Shown piece by piece: positions 37,254 through 47,053 of a stretch of 64,000 nucleotides of DNA (position 1 is its first letter; each line of letters starts with the position of its first letter). Origin of the DNA: Rippkaea orientalis PCC 8801 (lineage in GTDB: Bacteria; Cyanobacteriota; Cyanobacteriia; Cyanobacteriales; Microcystaceae). The notes below the pieces were generated by a model. The model was not told the DNA's origin and did not search any database. It saw only the letters and a list, made by a program, of their open reading frames with translations. The stretch spans positions 1,860,001 to 1,924,000 of the forward strand of contig NC_011726.1 in the NCBI RefSeq assembly GCF_000021805.1, written 5' to 3'. A program made the translations under genes and the position numbers.

Positions 37254-37769
37254 TTAATTAAGGACATTATCACAACTGTTTGTCCGACATCTTCCAAGAG
37301 TTTGATCAATTTTAGCCTGTTGACGTTGAGCGATAATTGTTTCTAAATTGGGTCGTCCCGTTAACCGAAGGCGTAATTTAGCCCAAATACCGTAAAATAG
37401 ATTAGCTATCCTCTCAATAATCGGCGATTTAGTAATAGCATAAACCCATCCCATCCCTAGGATTTCATAAACGCGACGAAAGACGGCAATATCTTTGATA
37501 ATCGTTCCATCGGGTAAGATAGCATGAATCCGTCCCATAGCCGTTGCATAATCAATTCCTGCGTGGTCCGAAGGATTATAATTATTATCATCAATATCCA
37601 CAAAGGCAATTAATCCGCGATCGCTATCCCGTTGCTGAAGAAAGCGAACTTCCCGCATACACAGGGGACATTGACCATCATAAAGCAATTTAATTTTCCA
37701 GGTAACTTTAGAAGCATCTGGGGAGACTTTTGAAGTTGGATACTGTTTCAGGTTAACGTTGGACATCAA
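37254..37769 (-). CDS. DCC-family thiol-disulfide oxidoreductase-like (DUF393)
   Basis: A 171-residue protein with the defining LLYDGQCPLCMREVRFLQQRD (DGxCPxC) near residue 30. It also has IHAILPDGTII and VFRRVYEILGMGWVYAI further on, matching the DCC/DUF393 family. The CxxC-type Cys pair suggests redox activity, though enzymatic function is mostly unproved. The first 25 residues vary and could be a longer start. Confidence 0.8.
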   Translation of the reverse strand: MMSNVNLKQYPTSKVSPDASKVTWKIKLLYDGQCPLCMREVRFLQQRDSDRGLIAFVDIDDNNYNPSDHAGIDYATAMGRIHAILPDGTIIKDIAVFRRVYEILGMGWVYAITKSPIIERIANLFYGIWAKLRLRLTGRPNLETIIAQRQQAKIDQTLGRCRTNSCDNVLN

Positions 37770-37837
37770 GATAATTTCTGGAAATTTGAGATGTTATCTT
37801 TTCTATTCTAGCATTGAAAATAAATGACCAGAGTATT

Positions 37838-37989
37838 ATGAATCATTCTTCTCTTTACAAAACCGACTTTTATGGATGGACACAACAACAAGCTAAAGCA
37901 CTCGCAGCTAAAAAAAATTATCGATCTAGACTGGACTCATTTGCAAGAGGAAATAGAAGTATTGGGAAGACAGGAATATCGGGAATTAG
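37838..37989 (+). pseudogene. DUF29 family fragment, frameshifted and cut by an ISL3 element
   Basis: The start NHSSLYKTDFYGWTQQQAKA is a DUF29 N-terminus. After an A8 tract (37910-37917) the frame is lost. One base fewer would restore IIDLDWTHLQEEIEVLGRQE, the conserved DUF29 core. The sequence then runs straight into the left end of the ISL3 element, so the gene is broken twice. Confidence 0.75.
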
Positions 37990-39407
37990 GGTTCTACCGA
38001 ACTTAGAATGTAGAATTAACGAGTAAAATGCCAAGTTAAGAAACTTCTGAGTTGAAAATTACCAAAATTTCTAAAGCCATAAGCTCTCCTTTTAATCAAC
38101 TTTAATTTATTGTTAATACCTTCGACTATTCCTTGAGTTGTTCCTTGGTCAAAATAGGCAATAATTTCTCCAATCCAACGCCTAATTGTTCCACAACTTT
38201 TCGGGTACAATGAATAAGCCTTTTGACACCAATCTGCTAATTCAAATAGTCCTGAAACCCAGTCTGACTGGGTTTCAAAAATGTCTCTAAATTCCTCCTT
38301 CAATTGGTGCATTTTTGATAGGACTTCTGACGTTTTATAGACTTGCTCTAATTTTTCTTTTTGCTCTTCGTTTAAATCTTCTTCATTTTTCAATAAAACA
38401 TATTTACTCTTATTTAATCCTGACAATATTTCTTCTTTTTGATTAGTATCTTTTAGCTCTTTAGCTTCTCTTTTAAGAGTTTTTCTTTGAGCATCTAATT
38501 CCTCATTAACTTGTTTCATTACATGAAATCTATCAGCTACGACTTCAGCTTGGGGCATTAATTTATTCACAATATTTTTATAAGGTTTCCAAAGATCTAT
38601 ACTCACTTCTTCAATCTTCGTCAAAACCTCTTCTCCCCATGCTTCTAGATATTTTAAAACTTCCTCTTCTATTCGTTTTTCTAGAATTCCTACTATCACT
38701 CCTCTCTCTAAATCAACTAAGACAACATAATAATTTCCTTGTCCTTTAATCACCGCGATTTCATCAATTCCTAATCGCCTTAATTCCCTCGGTTTTTCTT
38801 GGTTTAAGTCTTCTCCTACATCTTTCAGCATCGTTTCTATTTCTTGTTCACTAACTCCATTTCTTTTCGCTACATTCTTGATGTCACTATTTAAAACTTC
38901 TTCAATTATTTTCTTTCTAAATCTCTCAGTATAAGTTCTTTTTTTGGGCACATAACTCAATTCCTCTGTGAATTTCTTTTGACAATGCTCACATCTCATT
39001 TGCCGACGATTAATTTTTAAATAAACCGATTTTTCTCCCCAGGGTAAATCCCTAATTGTTAATTCGTTATTTTGATGAACTTTCCTCGTTTTTGAACCAC
39101 AGTAAATACAGGTAGCATTTGGCTCTATTTTCTCTACAGATAAAACTATTCCTATCTCTTTTATTATCTGATAATTGATGACTGTCACTCCTTCTAGTTG
39201 TAACAGGTTAGTCATTAAATTTAGTTGAGGATTTGATGGCATAAGTATAACTCCAGTTTAAATATTGTCTTTAATTTCACTACTATTTAAACATAAAATG
39301 TGTTATAATGCACTCCAGTCTTCAGTTACACAAGATAAAAATTTTATTTTTATGTTGCAAGTTTAACGTTTTATTTTTTATTTTTACATGACAAGTTCGG
39401 TAGAACC
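37990..39407 (-). mobile_element. ISL3-family insertion sequence, about 1.4 kb
   Basis: Its ends are the inverted repeats GGTTCTACCGAACTT (37990-38004) and AAGTTCGGTAGAACC (39393-39407), an exact 15-bp match. The flanking 8-mers (GGAATTAG and GATATTTT) do not match, so there is no target duplication. The two sides belong to different broken genes, which points to a deletion or recombination after insertion. Confidence 0.85.
38016..39242 (-). CDS. ISL3-family transposase
   Basis: A 408-residue transposase with an N-terminal zinc-binding domain ([16 protein letters not shown]), a helix-turn-helix region ([14 protein letters not shown]), and the catalytic acidic residues in [25 protein letters not shown] and the C-terminal [20 protein letters not shown]. 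This is the usual ISL3 (COG3464) layout. It appears intact. Confidence 0.92.
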   Translation of the reverse strand: MPSNPQLNLMTNLLQLEGVTVINYQIIKEIGIVLSVEKIEPNATCIYCGSKTRKVHQNNELTIRDLPWGEKSVYLKINRRQMRCEHCQKKFTEELSYVPKKRTYTERFRKKIIEEVLNSDIKNVAKRNGVSEQEIETMLKDVGEDLNQEKPRELRRLGIDEIAVIKGQGNYYVVLVDLERGVIVGILEKRIEEEVLKYLEAWGEEVLTKIEEVSIDLWKPYKNIVNKLMPQAEVVADRFHVMKQVNEELDAQRKTLKREAKELKDTNQKEEILSGLNKSKYVLLKNEEDLNEEQKEKLEQVYKTSEVLSKMHQLKEEFRDIFETQSDWVSGLFELADWCQKAYSLYPKSCGTIRRWIGEIIAYFDQGTTQGIVEGINNKLKLIKRRAYGFRNFGNFQLRSFLTWHFTR

Positions 39408-39595
39408 GATATTTTTAAATCTATTCCTTGAGTATTTAATCTTTTAAATAAATCCTGCATACTGACCACACTTTTATCCATTACATACTCTAACCAACAG
39501 GAGACAAATGAAAAGGTATTGAGAACTGGATAATCATTTCTGGGTAACGGCTTTAAGATAGATTTAATGACTTTGGGAAAACTTTGTACAATCAA
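39408..39595 (-). pseudogene. Transposase N-terminal fragment
   Basis: The minus-strand frame (FPKVIKSILKPLPRNDYPVL, then VSMQDLFKRLNTQGIDLKIS) resembles the first ~60 residues of a different IS4-type transposase. It is cut off by the right end of the ISL3 element; the last 11 residues of the open frame come from the IS. Recognised by appearance only. Confidence 0.55.
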
Positions 39596-39724
39596 AGGAG
39601 TTATTTTACTTTTCTACATTTTTGCTAATTTTATCATTCTCAACAAATTTTTTCAAGACTTTTTTCTAACATTCAACATTTCTGCAAGAAAAGTATCCAG
39701 GGGGTATCTGTTGGATACAAGTAA

Positions 39725-40456
39725 GAATTATCAGCAAATGCTCAAAAATTAGGCTGTTATTTAAGTTTGTTTCAAGCAGAATTATTTGATTGGTTATGGG
39801 TAGAATCAAGTCATTTATACCCCAATGAGGATGAAGCAGAACAAGTTGAAGAATTAGAAATATTGAGAGATGAGGAATTAAGAAAATTTGAACTTTTACA
39901 AATTAATACAGAAGAAGGACAAGACAAACCTTTATTTAGTTATCATCCCTTAATTAGTCGATTCTTTGAGAGTAAGTTTAAGGAGTTAGAAGACACAGAA
40001 GAACTTAAACATAAATTCTGTAAAAGTCTGGTTAAGGTTGCTCAGTCTATTGATTATAGACCAACCTTACAAGATATTAAAAAATTTAGTATTGCTGCAC
40101 CTCATCTAGAAATGATAGCAACAGCAATAAGGGAAAATATTGAGGATGAAGATATAGTTAAGCCGTTTATTGGACTAGGAAGATTTTATGAAGGTCAAAC
40201 AGATTATCCTGAAGCTGAAAAATGGTATAAACAATGTCTAGAAATTTGTCAACAGCGTTTTGGTGACGAACATCAATCTGTTGCTACTAGCCTGAATAAT
40301 CTGGCAGGACTGTACTCTTCACAGGGAAAGTATACAGAAGCAGAACCCCTCTATAGGGAGGCTATTAAAATCTTGGAAAATGTGTTAGGAAAAGACCATC
40401 TTTTGACAATTAAAGTTACCAATAATTATCAGATAATGCTGAATGAAATGGGTTAG
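39725..40456 (+). pseudogene. 5'-truncated NB-ARC/TPR-type protein
   Basis: The frame is open from 39725 without an ATG, starting ELSANAQKLGCYLSLFQAEL. This is the segment normally found after an NB-ARC ATPase domain in kinesin-light-chain-like TPR proteins. A winged-helix-like part (FSYHPLISRFFESKFKEL) is followed by two TPR units (EAEKWYKQCLEICQQRFGDE, then LYREAIKILENVLGKDH). The ATPase part is missing, and a TTG at 39767 would be the only start. Best read as a remnant of a larger STAND-type protein. Confidence 0.65.
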
Positions 40457-40485
40457 AAGTTCGCGGTTCGGAGGGATAATTTTTT

Positions 40486-40581
40486 GTAGGGGTTTAACAC
40501 TGTTAAACCCATTCCTTCATCAAATGTTAAACCCTGGTGTTTAGCAACAGATATTAGGGCATAATGGTATTATGCCCCTAC
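40486..40581. repeat. Two palindromes of the GTAGG family
   Basis: GTAGGGGTTTAACACTGTTA with AACCC (40486-40510), and AGGGCATAATGGTATTATGC with CCCTAC (40556-40581). Their stems have different sequences but the same outer bases. They lie between the TPR remnant and the toxin pair. Confidence 0.65.
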
Positions 40582-40662
40582 ATTAATGAGTTTCTGTAGG
40601 GGTTGAATAATTTTTAATAATCCTATAGAATTAAATAAGACAATCATTTATTAGTCATAACG

Positions 40663-40887
40663 ATGAAAGCTTACGAATTTAAGACAAAAATTTCCCCTGA
40701 TGGTCAATTAGAACAGCCTGAAAATTTACGTCACAAATTACCCCCTAATCAAGAAGTAAGAGTAATTATTTTAGTCAATGAAGATTCCCCAACCGAAAAC
40801 ACAGAAAATCAAGATTGGTCACGTTTGGCAGCAGAACAATTCTTTGCTGATTATAGCCAAGAAGATGAAATTTATAATCAAATTTAA
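40663..40887 (+). CDS. Putative antitoxin of a MazF-type pair
   Basis: A 74-residue acidic protein. Its N-terminal part (YEFKTKISPDGQLEQPENLR, LPPNQEVRVIILV) resembles AbrB/DUF2281-like antitoxin swapped-hairpin folds, and its C-terminal part (DWSRLAAEQFFADYSQEDE) resembles the toxin-binding tail of such antitoxins. It is followed 3 bp later by a PemK/MazF-like gene. The pairing is the strongest argument. Confidence 0.65.
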   Translation: MKAYEFKTKISPDGQLEQPENLRHKLPPNQEVRVIILVNEDSPTENTENQDWSRLAAEQFFADYSQEDEIYNQI

Positions 40888-40890
40888 CCA

Positions 40891-41226
40891 ATGAATAATT
40901 ATTTTGCTGGAGAAATTGTATTAGTTGAGTTTTTCTTTACTGAAACAACAGAGAAAAAACGTCGTCCAGGGTTAGTTTTGTTAGATACAGGTGATGAGGA
41001 TATAATCGTTGCCAGAATTACCAGTAAACCACATTATACCGATTTTGATATTTACATTAACGAATGGCAAAAAGCAGGTTTATTACGACCCTCAACAGTT
41101 AGATTACATAAAATCAATACTTTAGCTAAGTCTTTGATAAACCGACGCTTAGGGCAATTAGAATCAAGTGATTTGCAAAATATTAAAATAAAAATACAAG
41201 AAATATGGTTTTCTGTAGGGTTTTAA
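40891..41226 (+). CDS. PemK/MazF-type endoribonuclease toxin
   Basis: A 111-residue protein with the MazF-like core: GEIVLVEFFFTETTEKKRRP followed by GLVLL, then IIVARITSKP and STVRLHKINTLAKSLI. MazF/PemK toxins cleave mRNA. The Arg-Pro-Gly and T/S-K-P motifs are preserved, so it may be active. It ends inside a palindromic repeat. Confidence 0.78.
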   Translation: MNNYFAGEIVLVEFFFTETTEKKRRPGLVLLDTGDEDIIVARITSKPHYTDFDIYINEWQKAGLLRPSTVRLHKINTLAKSLINRRLGQLESSDLQNIKIKIQEIWFSVGF

Positions 41227-41239
41227 CAGTGTTAAAACC
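41215..41239. repeat. GTAGGGTTTTAAC palindrome
   Basis: GGTTTTAACA and TGTTAAAACC halves form a hairpin that includes the last codons and stop of the toxin gene. Confidence 0.55.
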
Positions 41240-41298
41240 ACAAAACTGTTCAACCGACAACAACCCTCTATAATAAAAGAAAAAGGTTAATTGTAATT

Positions 41299-41388
41299 AT
41301 GGAAACTGTCTCAACCACTCAAGTAACGGGAACCTTAACATCAGTCATTAGTAAGGTACAAAAAGAACCTGTTGTCATTTATTATTGA
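41299..41388 (+). pseudogene. Phd/YefM-like antitoxin N-terminal fragment
   Basis: A 29-codon frame METVSTTQVTGTLTSVISKV followed by QKEPVVIYY and a stop. It resembles the first 25-30 residues of prevent-host-death antitoxins, and no continuation is found downstream. Probably a remnant. Confidence 0.4.
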
Positions 41389-41425
41389 ATACGAACCCCC
41401 ATTAATTAAGACATAAATGAATTAA

Positions 41426-41689
41426 TTACCGTGTGTCCGAACCCGTGATATAATTCATCACAATTTCAAACTTTTGAGCAAGTGCATTAAAACGTTCTCT
41501 CATCTCATCTCGCAGCGCATCAAGCTTATCTTTTAAAGCATCGATTGCATCATAAATCCGCTCAAAAGCTTGATCAAGAGATCTTGCTGGCATCTGAGAA
41601 GATTCTAATCTTTCCACTCTCCAGCTTAAATCCCGAAATCTACGATTAATTTCACGATTAAACTCATTAGGGTCATTTGCTTGTGTCAT
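41426..41689 (-). CDS. Coiled-coil small protein
   Basis: An 87-residue, highly charged helical protein (REINRRFRDLSWRVERLESS, then IYDAIDALKDKLDALRDEMR) with clear heptads, probably an extended coiled coil. Similar short proteins are common in cyanobacteria and have no assigned function. No signal or membrane segment is seen. It is divergent from aspS. Confidence 0.5.
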   Translation of the reverse strand: MTQANDPNEFNREINRRFRDLSWRVERLESSQMPARSLDQAFERIYDAIDALKDKLDALRDEMRERFNALAQKFEIVMNYITGSDTR

Positions 41690-41855
41690 TTTCCCATTAG
41701 CCTCAATACTATCAGTTTAAATCTTAACTCGATCTAAAAAAACTCCATCAACAGCGACTAAATGCGTGATAATGGGCAATGCGCCTCATGATTGGCTCGA
41801 CCCATCAAAAGCGTGTTACATTGTGTATTATGACAGAAACCTTAGATTAATTTCG

Positions 41856-43652
41856 ATGCGAACTCACTACTGCGGCGACTTACGAGCAACTGACATTGAA
41901 CAAACCGTCACCCTATTTGGTTGGGTCGATCGCCGACGGGATCATGGAGGAGTCATTTTCATTGACCTACGCGATCGCACCGGAATTGTGCAGATCGTCA
42001 GTGACCCCCAAAGAACCCCCGACTCCTACCCCGACGCAGAAACGCTACGGAATGAGTATGTAGTCAAAATCGTCGGTCGTGTCAGTCAGCGTCCCCCAGA
42101 GTCTTTAAACCCCAAAATTCCCACCGGAGAAGTGGAAATTTACGCCAACAGCATCGAATTACTCAATGGGGTTAACAAACAATTACCCTTCGTTATCTCC
42201 AGTTTAGAAGCGGAATTAGTCAGAGAAGATGTCCGTCTGAAGTATCGCTATTTAGACTTAAGACGCGATCGCATGGCCAAAAACCTGCAATTGCGTCACG
42301 CTGTGGTTAAAGCCATGCGACGCTATCTTGAAGACGAACAGCAATTTATGGAGATAGAAACCCCTATTTTAACCCGTTCTACTCCAGAAGGCGCGAGGGA
42401 TTATTTAGTGCCTTCCCGTGCTAATCCGGGTCAATGGTATGCCTTACCCCAGTCACCCCAATTATTCAAGCAATTATTAATGGTAGCTGGCTGCGATCGC
42501 TACTATCAGATCGCTCGTTGTTTCCGTGATGAAGATTTACGCGCGGATCGACAACCGGAATTTACCCAATTAGACATGGAAATGAGTTTCATGTCAGAGG
42601 AAGAAATTTTAAGACTAAATGAAGGATTAGTCTGTCATATCTTCAAAAGTGTCAAAAACCTTGATATCCCTCGTCCGTTTCCTCGTTTAACCTATGCAAA
42701 AGCGATGGAAAAATATGGCAATGATCGCCCTGATACTCGCTTTGGTTTAGAGTTAGTCGATGTTTCCGATATTGTTAAAGATAGCGGGTTTAAAGTCTTT
42801 TCAGAAGCGGTAAAAACGGGAGGGAAAGTGAAAATTTTGCCCGTTCCTGGGGGCAATGAAACGATATCTAATGTTCGCATTAAACCAGGAGGAGATTTAT
42901 TTAGAGAAGCAACGGAAGCAGGAGCAAAAGGTATTGCTTATATTCGGGTAAAAGAAGACAATAAACTCGATACAATTGGAGCAATTAAAGATAACTTGAC
43001 CGAAGACCAAAAGCTAGAATTATTAGCCAGAACGGGAGCAAAATCAGGAGATTTATTGTTATTCGGTGCAGGAGATACGGATACCGTTAATAAATCTTTG
43101 TCTCGGTTACGGTTAGTCATTGGAGAACAATTAGGATTAATTGATCCTGAGAAGATTAATTTACTTTGGATCACGGAATTTCCTATGTTTGAATGGAATG
43201 CAGATGAAAAAAGATTAGAAGCATTACATCATCCCTTTACTGCACCTAACCCCGAAGATTTAGATGATTTGAAAACTGCCAGAGCCCAAGCTTATGATTT
43301 AGTTTACAACGGGGTAGAAGTCGGAGGAGGAAGTCTTCGTATTTATCAAAAAGATGTGCAAGAAAAAGTCTTTGCTACCATTGGATTATCCATGGAGGAA
43401 GCTTACAATAAATTTGGCTTTTTGTTAGAAGCATTTGAATATGGAACTCCTCCTCACGGAGGTATTGCCTATGGATTAGATAGGTTAGTCATGTTATTAG
43501 CAGGGGAAGATTCTATTAGGGATGTCATTGCCTTTCCCAAGACACAACAAGCGAGTTGTTTACTCACAGAAGCACCCGCGACTGTTGATGAAAAACAGTT
43601 AAAAGAATTGCAGGTTAAATCGACTTATAAACCTAAAACTAAAGAGGAGTAA
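41856..43652 (+). CDS. aspS: Aspartyl-tRNA synthetase
   Basis: A class II synthetase of 598 residues. The anticodon-binding OB fold is at the N-terminus ([20 protein letters not shown]), motif 2 is [20 protein letters not shown], the bacterial GAD insertion is present (about 290-420), and motif 3 is [13 protein letters not shown]. The frame can be extended 30 codons to 41766, but [13 protein letters not shown] is the normal AspRS start. Whether it is discriminating or charges tRNA-Asn too cannot be told with certainty. Confidence 0.94.
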
Positions 43653-43742
43653 GGAGTCAAGCAAATCTATCATAAATTTAACTGACAGGGAAATTAGTGC
43701 TATTTTAGTTCTAAAATCATCTCCAATATTGTCTTTTCCTTT

Positions 43743-44114
43743 ATGAGTCAGTCTCCTCCTGAACCTCCTACAACGTCTATTGGTCAACGGACTGAGATTA
43801 TTGTTAATAATATTTTAGAACCTATAGACGTTATTGGTCGGCGGTTGTTAGGATCGTTATGGAAGACTTTCTATGAATCGGTGCAGGATGCGATCGCCTT
43901 GAGTCTTTTGTTACAAATTCCTAGTTTAATTGGCAAGGTTATCATCGGTAAGGAGTTTTCAAGCTATGATGTATGTCTACAGGAGAATGCGTTAGGTTCG
44001 TCTCGTTATGCTTGTTTTATTATTGTTACCTCAGATTTTTTATTATGGATTGTTTTAGCAGGGAGAATTATTAGTCGCTTTTTGCTTGATTTTAGAACAT
44101 TGTTTAGAAGATAA
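43743..44114 (+). CDS. Hypothetical membrane-associated protein
   Basis: A 123-residue protein with a Pro/Ser-rich start and two hydrophobic stretches (DAIALSLLLQIPSLIGKVII and YACFIIVTSDFLLWIVLAG). It ends in a basic tail (RFLLDFRTLFRR). No family is recognised. It lies 15 bp ahead of the next gene and probably shares a transcript with it. Confidence 0.5.
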   Translation: MSQSPPEPPTTSIGQRTEIIVNNILEPIDVIGRRLLGSLWKTFYESVQDAIALSLLLQIPSLIGKVIIGKEFSSYDVCLQENALGSSRYACFIIVTSDFLLWIVLAGRIISRFLLDFRTLFRR

Positions 44115-44129
44115 GAAAAGAAAATAATT

Positions 44130-44777
44130 ATGGTTCCTCATCGTAACAGTTTATATGAGCAAAGCAAAGCCAATTTGGGATCATTAGTTAAGCAAACTTC
44201 CCAAGTTGGTTTAGGTTTTTTGGTGATGTTATTATTGACGGGGGGAAGTCCATCAGGGTTAATTGTTGCTTTAAGTGTTTGTCTAGGTATTGGGTTTGTT
44301 GTTTGGGATCAAATAAAGGAAGCAGACAATAAGGAAAACAGGTTGAGCAATAGAGAATCTAGTGTAGTAAATATTCCACCTCTATCAAATCATTCAGAAA
44401 ATACAAAAGATAAAGCCAAAAATTATCTTGATAGTTCATCGGTAACAATTAATATATCCTCGAATATTCTATCAGTCGGTTCTGCATCTTATCGAATTGA
44501 TAAAATTGATGCGGTGGAAGCTATTAAAATCAAAGCTTCGTTGTTAGAGTTAGCAACTGTAGGCAGGAGTTATGCTGTGTTAATTCGATCTACTGGAGAT
44601 TACATCTTTTTAGCTCGTAGTCGAGACAAAAAAAGTATTATTGAGGTAGCTAAAATGATTAGATACGCAATGACAGAACAAAAAACAGGAAACAATAATT
44701 ATTTTAATTCTGTTAATTTTAACGGATACACTGCTAATGAAGATCAGTATTTTAAAATAGATGAAAAAAAGAGATAA
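44130..44777 (+). CDS. DUF6232-like membrane protein
   Basis: A 215-residue protein. A hydrophobic hairpin (VGLGFLVMLLLTGGSPSGLI) lies near residues 28-60. It is followed by a charged linker and a beta-rich domain (ILSVGSASYRIDKIDAVEAI, YAVLIRSTGDYIFLARSRDK) that resembles the DUF6232 family, a PH-like domain of unknown role. The family call is tentative. Confidence 0.5.
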   Translation: MVPHRNSLYEQSKANLGSLVKQTSQVGLGFLVMLLLTGGSPSGLIVALSVCLGIGFVVWDQIKEADNKENRLSNRESSVVNIPPLSNHSENTKDKAKNYLDSSSVTINISSNILSVGSASYRIDKIDAVEAIKIKASLLELATVGRSYAVLIRSTGDYIFLARSRDKKSIIEVAKMIRYAMTEQKTGNNNYFNSVNFNGYTANEDQYFKIDEKKR

Positions 44778-44846
44778 ACTTATTCTAAGTCTAAAGGTTA
44801 GCTATATCTAGTTAATAACCATAGATCACCCTAAAAATTACCAATA

Positions 44847-45316
44847 ATGACAACTCAACTCAACTCAACCAACAACAAAATCAAGCGAAAAATCTTTATG
44901 ATGAAGATTTTAATCTGTGGTTAGAAATAACGGCTAACCTGTTAAAAAGTCGTCAACTAGAGGAACTAGACTATGATAATTTAATTGAAGAAATTGAAGC
45001 GATGGGAAGAAGTGAAAAACACCCCATTGAAAGTAATTTAATTGTTTTACTAATGCACTGACTTAAATATCAATACCAACCCAAAAAACAGACTAATAAT
45101 TGGCGGTACACTATCCGAGAACATAGACGAAGAATCATTGTAAGTTTAGAAGACAGTCCTAGTTTAAAGCCATATTTAGCTGATATATTTGATTCTTGCT
45201 ATGATTATGCGCGTCAAGAAGCAGCAGACGAAACAGGATTATCCCTTGAAGTTTTTCCCATTGAAAGTCTTTTCTCTGTCGAACAAACCCTAGACTTTGA
45301 CTTTTTACCTAATTAA
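44847..45316 (+). pseudogene. DUF29 family pseudogene
   Basis: A nearly full-length DUF29 sequence can be read: LYDEDFNLWLEITANLLKSR, then LIEEIEAMGRSEK and RYTIREHRRRIIVSLEDSPS. The start ATG at 44847 is in a different frame from the body, so a frameshift lies in the CAACTCAACTCAACC repeat. Further on, TGA replaces an expected TGG (LMH-stop-LKY) at about 45059-45061. DUF29 function is unknown. Confidence 0.75.
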
Positions 45317-45615
45317 CCCCACAAGATATTATTCCCCCACTCGAAGACTTAAACCATAACAGTTCCCTCTATGTATTACGTTTGTAGTTAAAATCTTAAT
45401 AAAGATTTAAGGTTTTACCCTCGTTTTAGAGTGTTTTTATAAAGAAAATCTAAACTTGTAGTTATTTATACAAAAAAATATGGGCTTTAATAAGAATTAT
45501 TATCAATAATTAACGCAAGAATGCGGGTTTCATCTTGTAGTATCAAAAAAATTTTTTTCATGATATAATAAGCTAAAATGCTAGTACTATGTCAAAAATT
45601 CAACCAACTCTAGGC
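45317..45615. other. Non-coding stretch after the DUF29 pseudogene
   Basis: About 300 bp of AT-rich sequence. A short frame just after the pseudogene stop (LTPQDIIPPLEDLNHNSSLY, then VLRL) may be a gene remnant. Otherwise nothing can be supported. Confidence 0.4.
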
Positions 45616-46533
45616 TCAACGGACACCCAGAACAATTTGTTCACTCACCAATTGATTCCCTAACGGACTGAGATGGATGTGATCTCGATACAATTGGTCA
45701 GGTTCAGGATTCTTTTTAAAGAGGGGTAACAAATCAATTAGGGGGACATCTTGGGTGTTTGCCCATTGCTTAAGCCGTTCTCTCGCTTTTTCTTCATAGT
45801 CTCGCGGTTGAGTTTCTACCTCCCGTTTTAGAGGAGTCAAGGCCACTAAAAAGTGAGCTTGATTTTCCCTAGCGATCGCCCTCATCTGGGTCAACGCTTC
45901 AAGATTAAAGCCCACGCGATCGCCTTTTTCAGCCGCCATGGGAATCGGTTGGGAACGAACAAAAAACCGCTCCCAGAGTTCCCCCAAAGCCGAAGAGGGT
46001 TGACGATCAGGATAAGCGCGATCGCGTCCTACGGGTAAATCCGTCGGAGCAGTGGCAAAAAAATCATCCGTATTCATCAATAAAACAATAATCTGAGCCT
46101 CAAACGTCCCAAACCGCTTAAGATAGGCCAATTGATTGCGCGGACCCCAAGAATTAGCTGAAGCATTCAGGACTGTGACTTCCTGCTGCAAAACTGAGGT
46201 TAACCCTTGTGTCATCAAAGCCGAAATCGTTTGAGATTGATCCGTCCACCAAGCCCCATTAGCGATAGAGTCTCCCAAGAGGAAAATGCGTAACTGATGG
46301 TCTGGACGCGCTTTCTCGATGGAGTCACTCCGCATAGAATATTGATTAATGACGATAGTTTTCCCAAAACGGCGAATTTGTTGATTTGGGGCTAATAAAT
46401 AGCCAATCTCAGGATCACCAAGATAGAGTAGACGTTGACCTAAGCCTAATAGCCTTAAACTCCCTTCAATCAAGATCAATAGCCCTAAAATAACAACTAT
46501 CGTCAATCCTACTCCCACGACCAAACGCCTCAT
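45616..46533 (-). CDS. SGNH/GDSL-type hydrolase, membrane-anchored
   Basis: A 305-residue protein with one N-terminal membrane span (VVGVGLTIVVILGLLILIEG). The nucleophile Ser is in IFLLGDSIANGAWW, Gly/Asn residues are in NASANSWGPRNQLAYL, and the Asp-His pair is in YRDHIHLSPLGNQL. Such enzymes hydrolyse esters of lipids or exopolysaccharides. The ATG at 46533 is chosen because it overlaps the upstream stop as ATGA; the longer frame to 46575 would overlap that gene by 46 bp. Confidence 0.8.
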   Translation of the reverse strand: MRRLVVGVGLTIVVILGLLILIEGSLRLLGLGQRLLYLGDPEIGYLLAPNQQIRRFGKTIVINQYSMRSDSIEKARPDHQLRIFLLGDSIANGAWWTDQSQTISALMTQGLTSVLQQEVTVLNASANSWGPRNQLAYLKRFGTFEAQIIVLLMNTDDFFATAPTDLPVGRDRAYPDRQPSSALGELWERFFVRSQPIPMAAEKGDRVGFNLEALTQMRAIARENQAHFLVALTPLKREVETQPRDYEEKARERLKQWANTQDVPLIDLLPLFKKNPEPDQLYRDHIHLSPLGNQLVSEQIVLGVR

Positions 46534-46937
46534 TGAATTTGCAGAAAACTGAGGAAAAACAAACTGTAGGTACACAATTGACCGATGGCAAACATCAGCG
46601 ATCGCGCCAAAGGAATATCCAGAATGTAGAATAAAGGATAAAGCAATCTTGCCGCAATAAAAGCGATCGTTGCCCCGGCTGCCAACCCAGAATCGACCCC
46701 AGTCATATAAGCCATCAAAGCAGCCGCAGCATAAACCATAAAAGTTTCAAAGGCATTTTGATGCGCCCAAGTTGCCCGTTGAGCATAGGGAGGCAATTGA
46801 TCAAACATAGCACGGGGACGCGAGCGATCGTATCCCAACTGAAAGCGAGCGTATCCCACGACTAAAAAAGGGACATAAATCAAGATTGCTGCCAAAAAGA
46901 CTGAATAAAGAACAATTGCATTAGCTGACCAATTCAT
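46530..46937 (-). CDS. MAPEG family membrane protein
   Basis: A 135-residue protein with four hydrophobic segments and the MAPEG core RATWAHQNAFETFMVYAAAA and ARLLYPLFYILDIPLARSLM. MAPEG proteins include glutathione S-transferases and peroxidases; cyanobacterial members are of uncertain function. It is translationally coupled to the SGNH hydrolase gene. Confidence 0.85.
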   Translation of the reverse strand: MNWSANAIVLYSVFLAAILIYVPFLVVGYARFQLGYDRSRPRAMFDQLPPYAQRATWAHQNAFETFMVYAAAALMAYMTGVDSGLAAGATIAFIAARLLYPLFYILDIPLARSLMFAIGQLCTYSLFFLSFLQIQ

Positions 46938-47053
46938 AATTTTTCCTGGTTAAGTGGGGTTTTTAGAGCCAGATTTAATATTAGACTGTTGTTTGATCCT
47001 AAAACTCTCGTCAATTGGTCTCTAACCCCGAACACCTATTTTCTGTCTTTATC

